DNA from: an uncultured Rhodospirillales bacterium
GTDB taxonomy: Bacteria > Pseudomonadota > Alphaproteobacteria > Acetobacterales > Acetobacteraceae
Assembly: GCA_903928045.1 (NCBI GenBank)
Contig: CAIYPH010000758.1
Span: 1-5,603 of the forward strand
Reading direction: 5' to 3'
DNA: 5,603 nucleotides
Positions 4,800-5,603 of the stretch are shown here, piece after piece (the stretch's first letter is position 1; each line of letters starts with the position of its first letter). Position numbers and translations under genes: made by a program. The notes beneath the pieces were generated by a model. That model was given only the letters and a program-made list of their open reading frames with translations. It made no database searches and was not told the origin of the DNA.

Positions 4800-5603
4800 C
4801 CCAGATCCCATCGGCCGCCGCCGTCACCCCGCTCAGCCGCGCTGTCACGCTGCATTTTCCCGACAACGCGCTGCTCTCCCTCCTGCTCGGTGACCATGAC
4901 CGGCATTTGGTGCGAATCGAGCAAGGGCTCGGGGTGAAGGTGAATTGCCGCGGGAACCGGATGGCGATCACGGGTGATCCGGCGCGGGTCGAGGCGGCGC
5001 AATCGGCGATGAACGGGCTCTACCGCCGCCTCGAACAGGGCACCGGGATCACCATCAGCGACGTGGACGCCGCAATCCGGCTCTCCGAGATCGACGACCC
5101 CCGGCTGCCTTTGTCCGATCTGCCGGCCATCCGCACCAAGCGCGGCGCGGTCGGACCGCGCAGCCCAGGCCAGGCCACCTATATGGACATGCTGTCCAAG
5201 CACGAGATGGTGTTCGGTATCGGCCCGGCTGGCACCGGCAAGACATATCTCGCGGTTGCCCAGGCGGTCGCCATGCTCACCGCCGGCAAGGTCGACCGCA
5301 TCGTGCTGTCCCGCCCCGCCGTCGAGGCCGGCGAGCGGCTCGGCTTCCTGCCCGGGGATCTCAAGGAGAAGGTCGATCCTTATCTTCGCCCGCTCTACGA
5401 CGCGCTGCATGACATGATGCCGGGCGAGCAGGTGATCCGCCGCATGGGCACCGGGGAGATCGAGGTGGCGCCGCTGGCTTTTATGCGCGGCAGAACCCTC
5501 GCCCACGCCTTCGTCATCCTCGACGAGGCGCAGAACACCACGCCGGTGCAGATGAAGATGTTCCTCACCCGTATGGGCGAGGGCACCCGCATGGTGATCG
5601 CCG
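4796..5603 (+). CDS. phoH: PhoH-like ATPase (YbeZ type), 3' end cut by the window
   Basis: This is a cytoplasmic P-loop ATPase of the PhoH/YbeZ family, linked by conserved gene order and genetics to the endoribonuclease YbeY and rRNA processing; the biochemical role is not fully settled. The visible 269 codons cover an N-terminal KH-like domain (about residues 15-85), then the ATPase core. Walker A GPAGTGKT is at residues 143-150, the family block [17 protein letters not shown] starts at 172, and Walker B VILDEAQN has Asp243 and Glu244. The usual length is about 320-350 residues, so roughly the last fifth is missing beyond base 5603. It starts at TTG 4796, supported by GAGGAGA upstream, and overlaps the miaB stop by 4 nt (TTGA). 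miaB-phoH is a conserved pair, and ybeY is the expected next gene. Confidence 0.94.
   Translation, partial: MTQIPSAAAVTPLSRAVTLHFPDNALLSLLLGDHDRHLVRIEQGLGVKVNCRGNRMAITGDPARVEAAQSAMNGLYRRLEQGTGITISDVDAAIRLSEIDDPRLPLSDLPAIRTKRGAVGPRSPGQATYMDMLSKHEMVFGIGPAGTGKTYLAVAQAVAMLTAGKVDRIVLSRPAVEAGERLGFLPGDLKEKVDPYLRPLYDALHDMMPGEQVIRRMGTGEIEVAPLAFMRGRTLAHAFVILDEAQNTTPVQMKMFLTRMGEGTRMVIA

Noticed and set aside
4388..5506. A 372-codon minus-strand open frame opposite miaB and phoH
   Set aside because: It is antisense to two well-identified genes and has no recognisable domain.

Overview
The window is GC-rich DNA with strong G/C preference at third codon positions. It carries five recognisable chromosomal genes, all on the + strand, behind a roughly 0.85 kb AT-punctuated accessory segment. 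The alphaproteobacterial style of MiaB (with an NTCHIRD motif), the miaB-phoH order and the TTG/GTG starts point to an alphaproteobacterium. Acetobacteraceae (acetic acid bacteria and relatives) is my best guess. It rests on overall look and on memory of similar A/T-rich hairpin repeats in that family, not on a search.

Left part (1-929). A 41-bp sequence at 5-45 recurs as an exact inverted copy at 807-847. A diverged third copy lies at about 105-150, in the same orientation as the right-hand copy. Between the outer copies lie a strong Shine-Dalgarno, a 10-codon mini-ORF that carries a 15-nt inverted repeat, and, 5 nt after its stop, the start of a 144-residue protein of unknown function with a hydrophobic stretch and an Arg/Pro-rich tail. 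This repeat-bounded unit is the most unusual thing in the window and may be a dispersed or mobile element.

Middle part (930-3293). A ketopantoate-reductase-family gene (panE-like, TTG start) overlaps a sufE-like gene by 4 nt. A PlsC-family lysophospholipid acyltransferase follows 22 nt later. The three probably form one transcription unit.

Right part (3294-5603). A 144-nt leader precedes miaB and holds a good Shine-Dalgarno, a GC-rich hairpin and a possible 50-codon upstream ORF. miaB overlaps phoH (ybeZ type) by 4 nt, and phoH runs off the right edge. miaB acts in tRNA methylthiolation and phoH in RNA metabolism. The usual continuation of this conserved cluster would be ybeY, a corC-like gene and lnt, none of which is visible here.

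No tRNA, rRNA, CRISPR array, transposase or integrase was seen. The long minus-strand open frames are shadows of the + strand genes.
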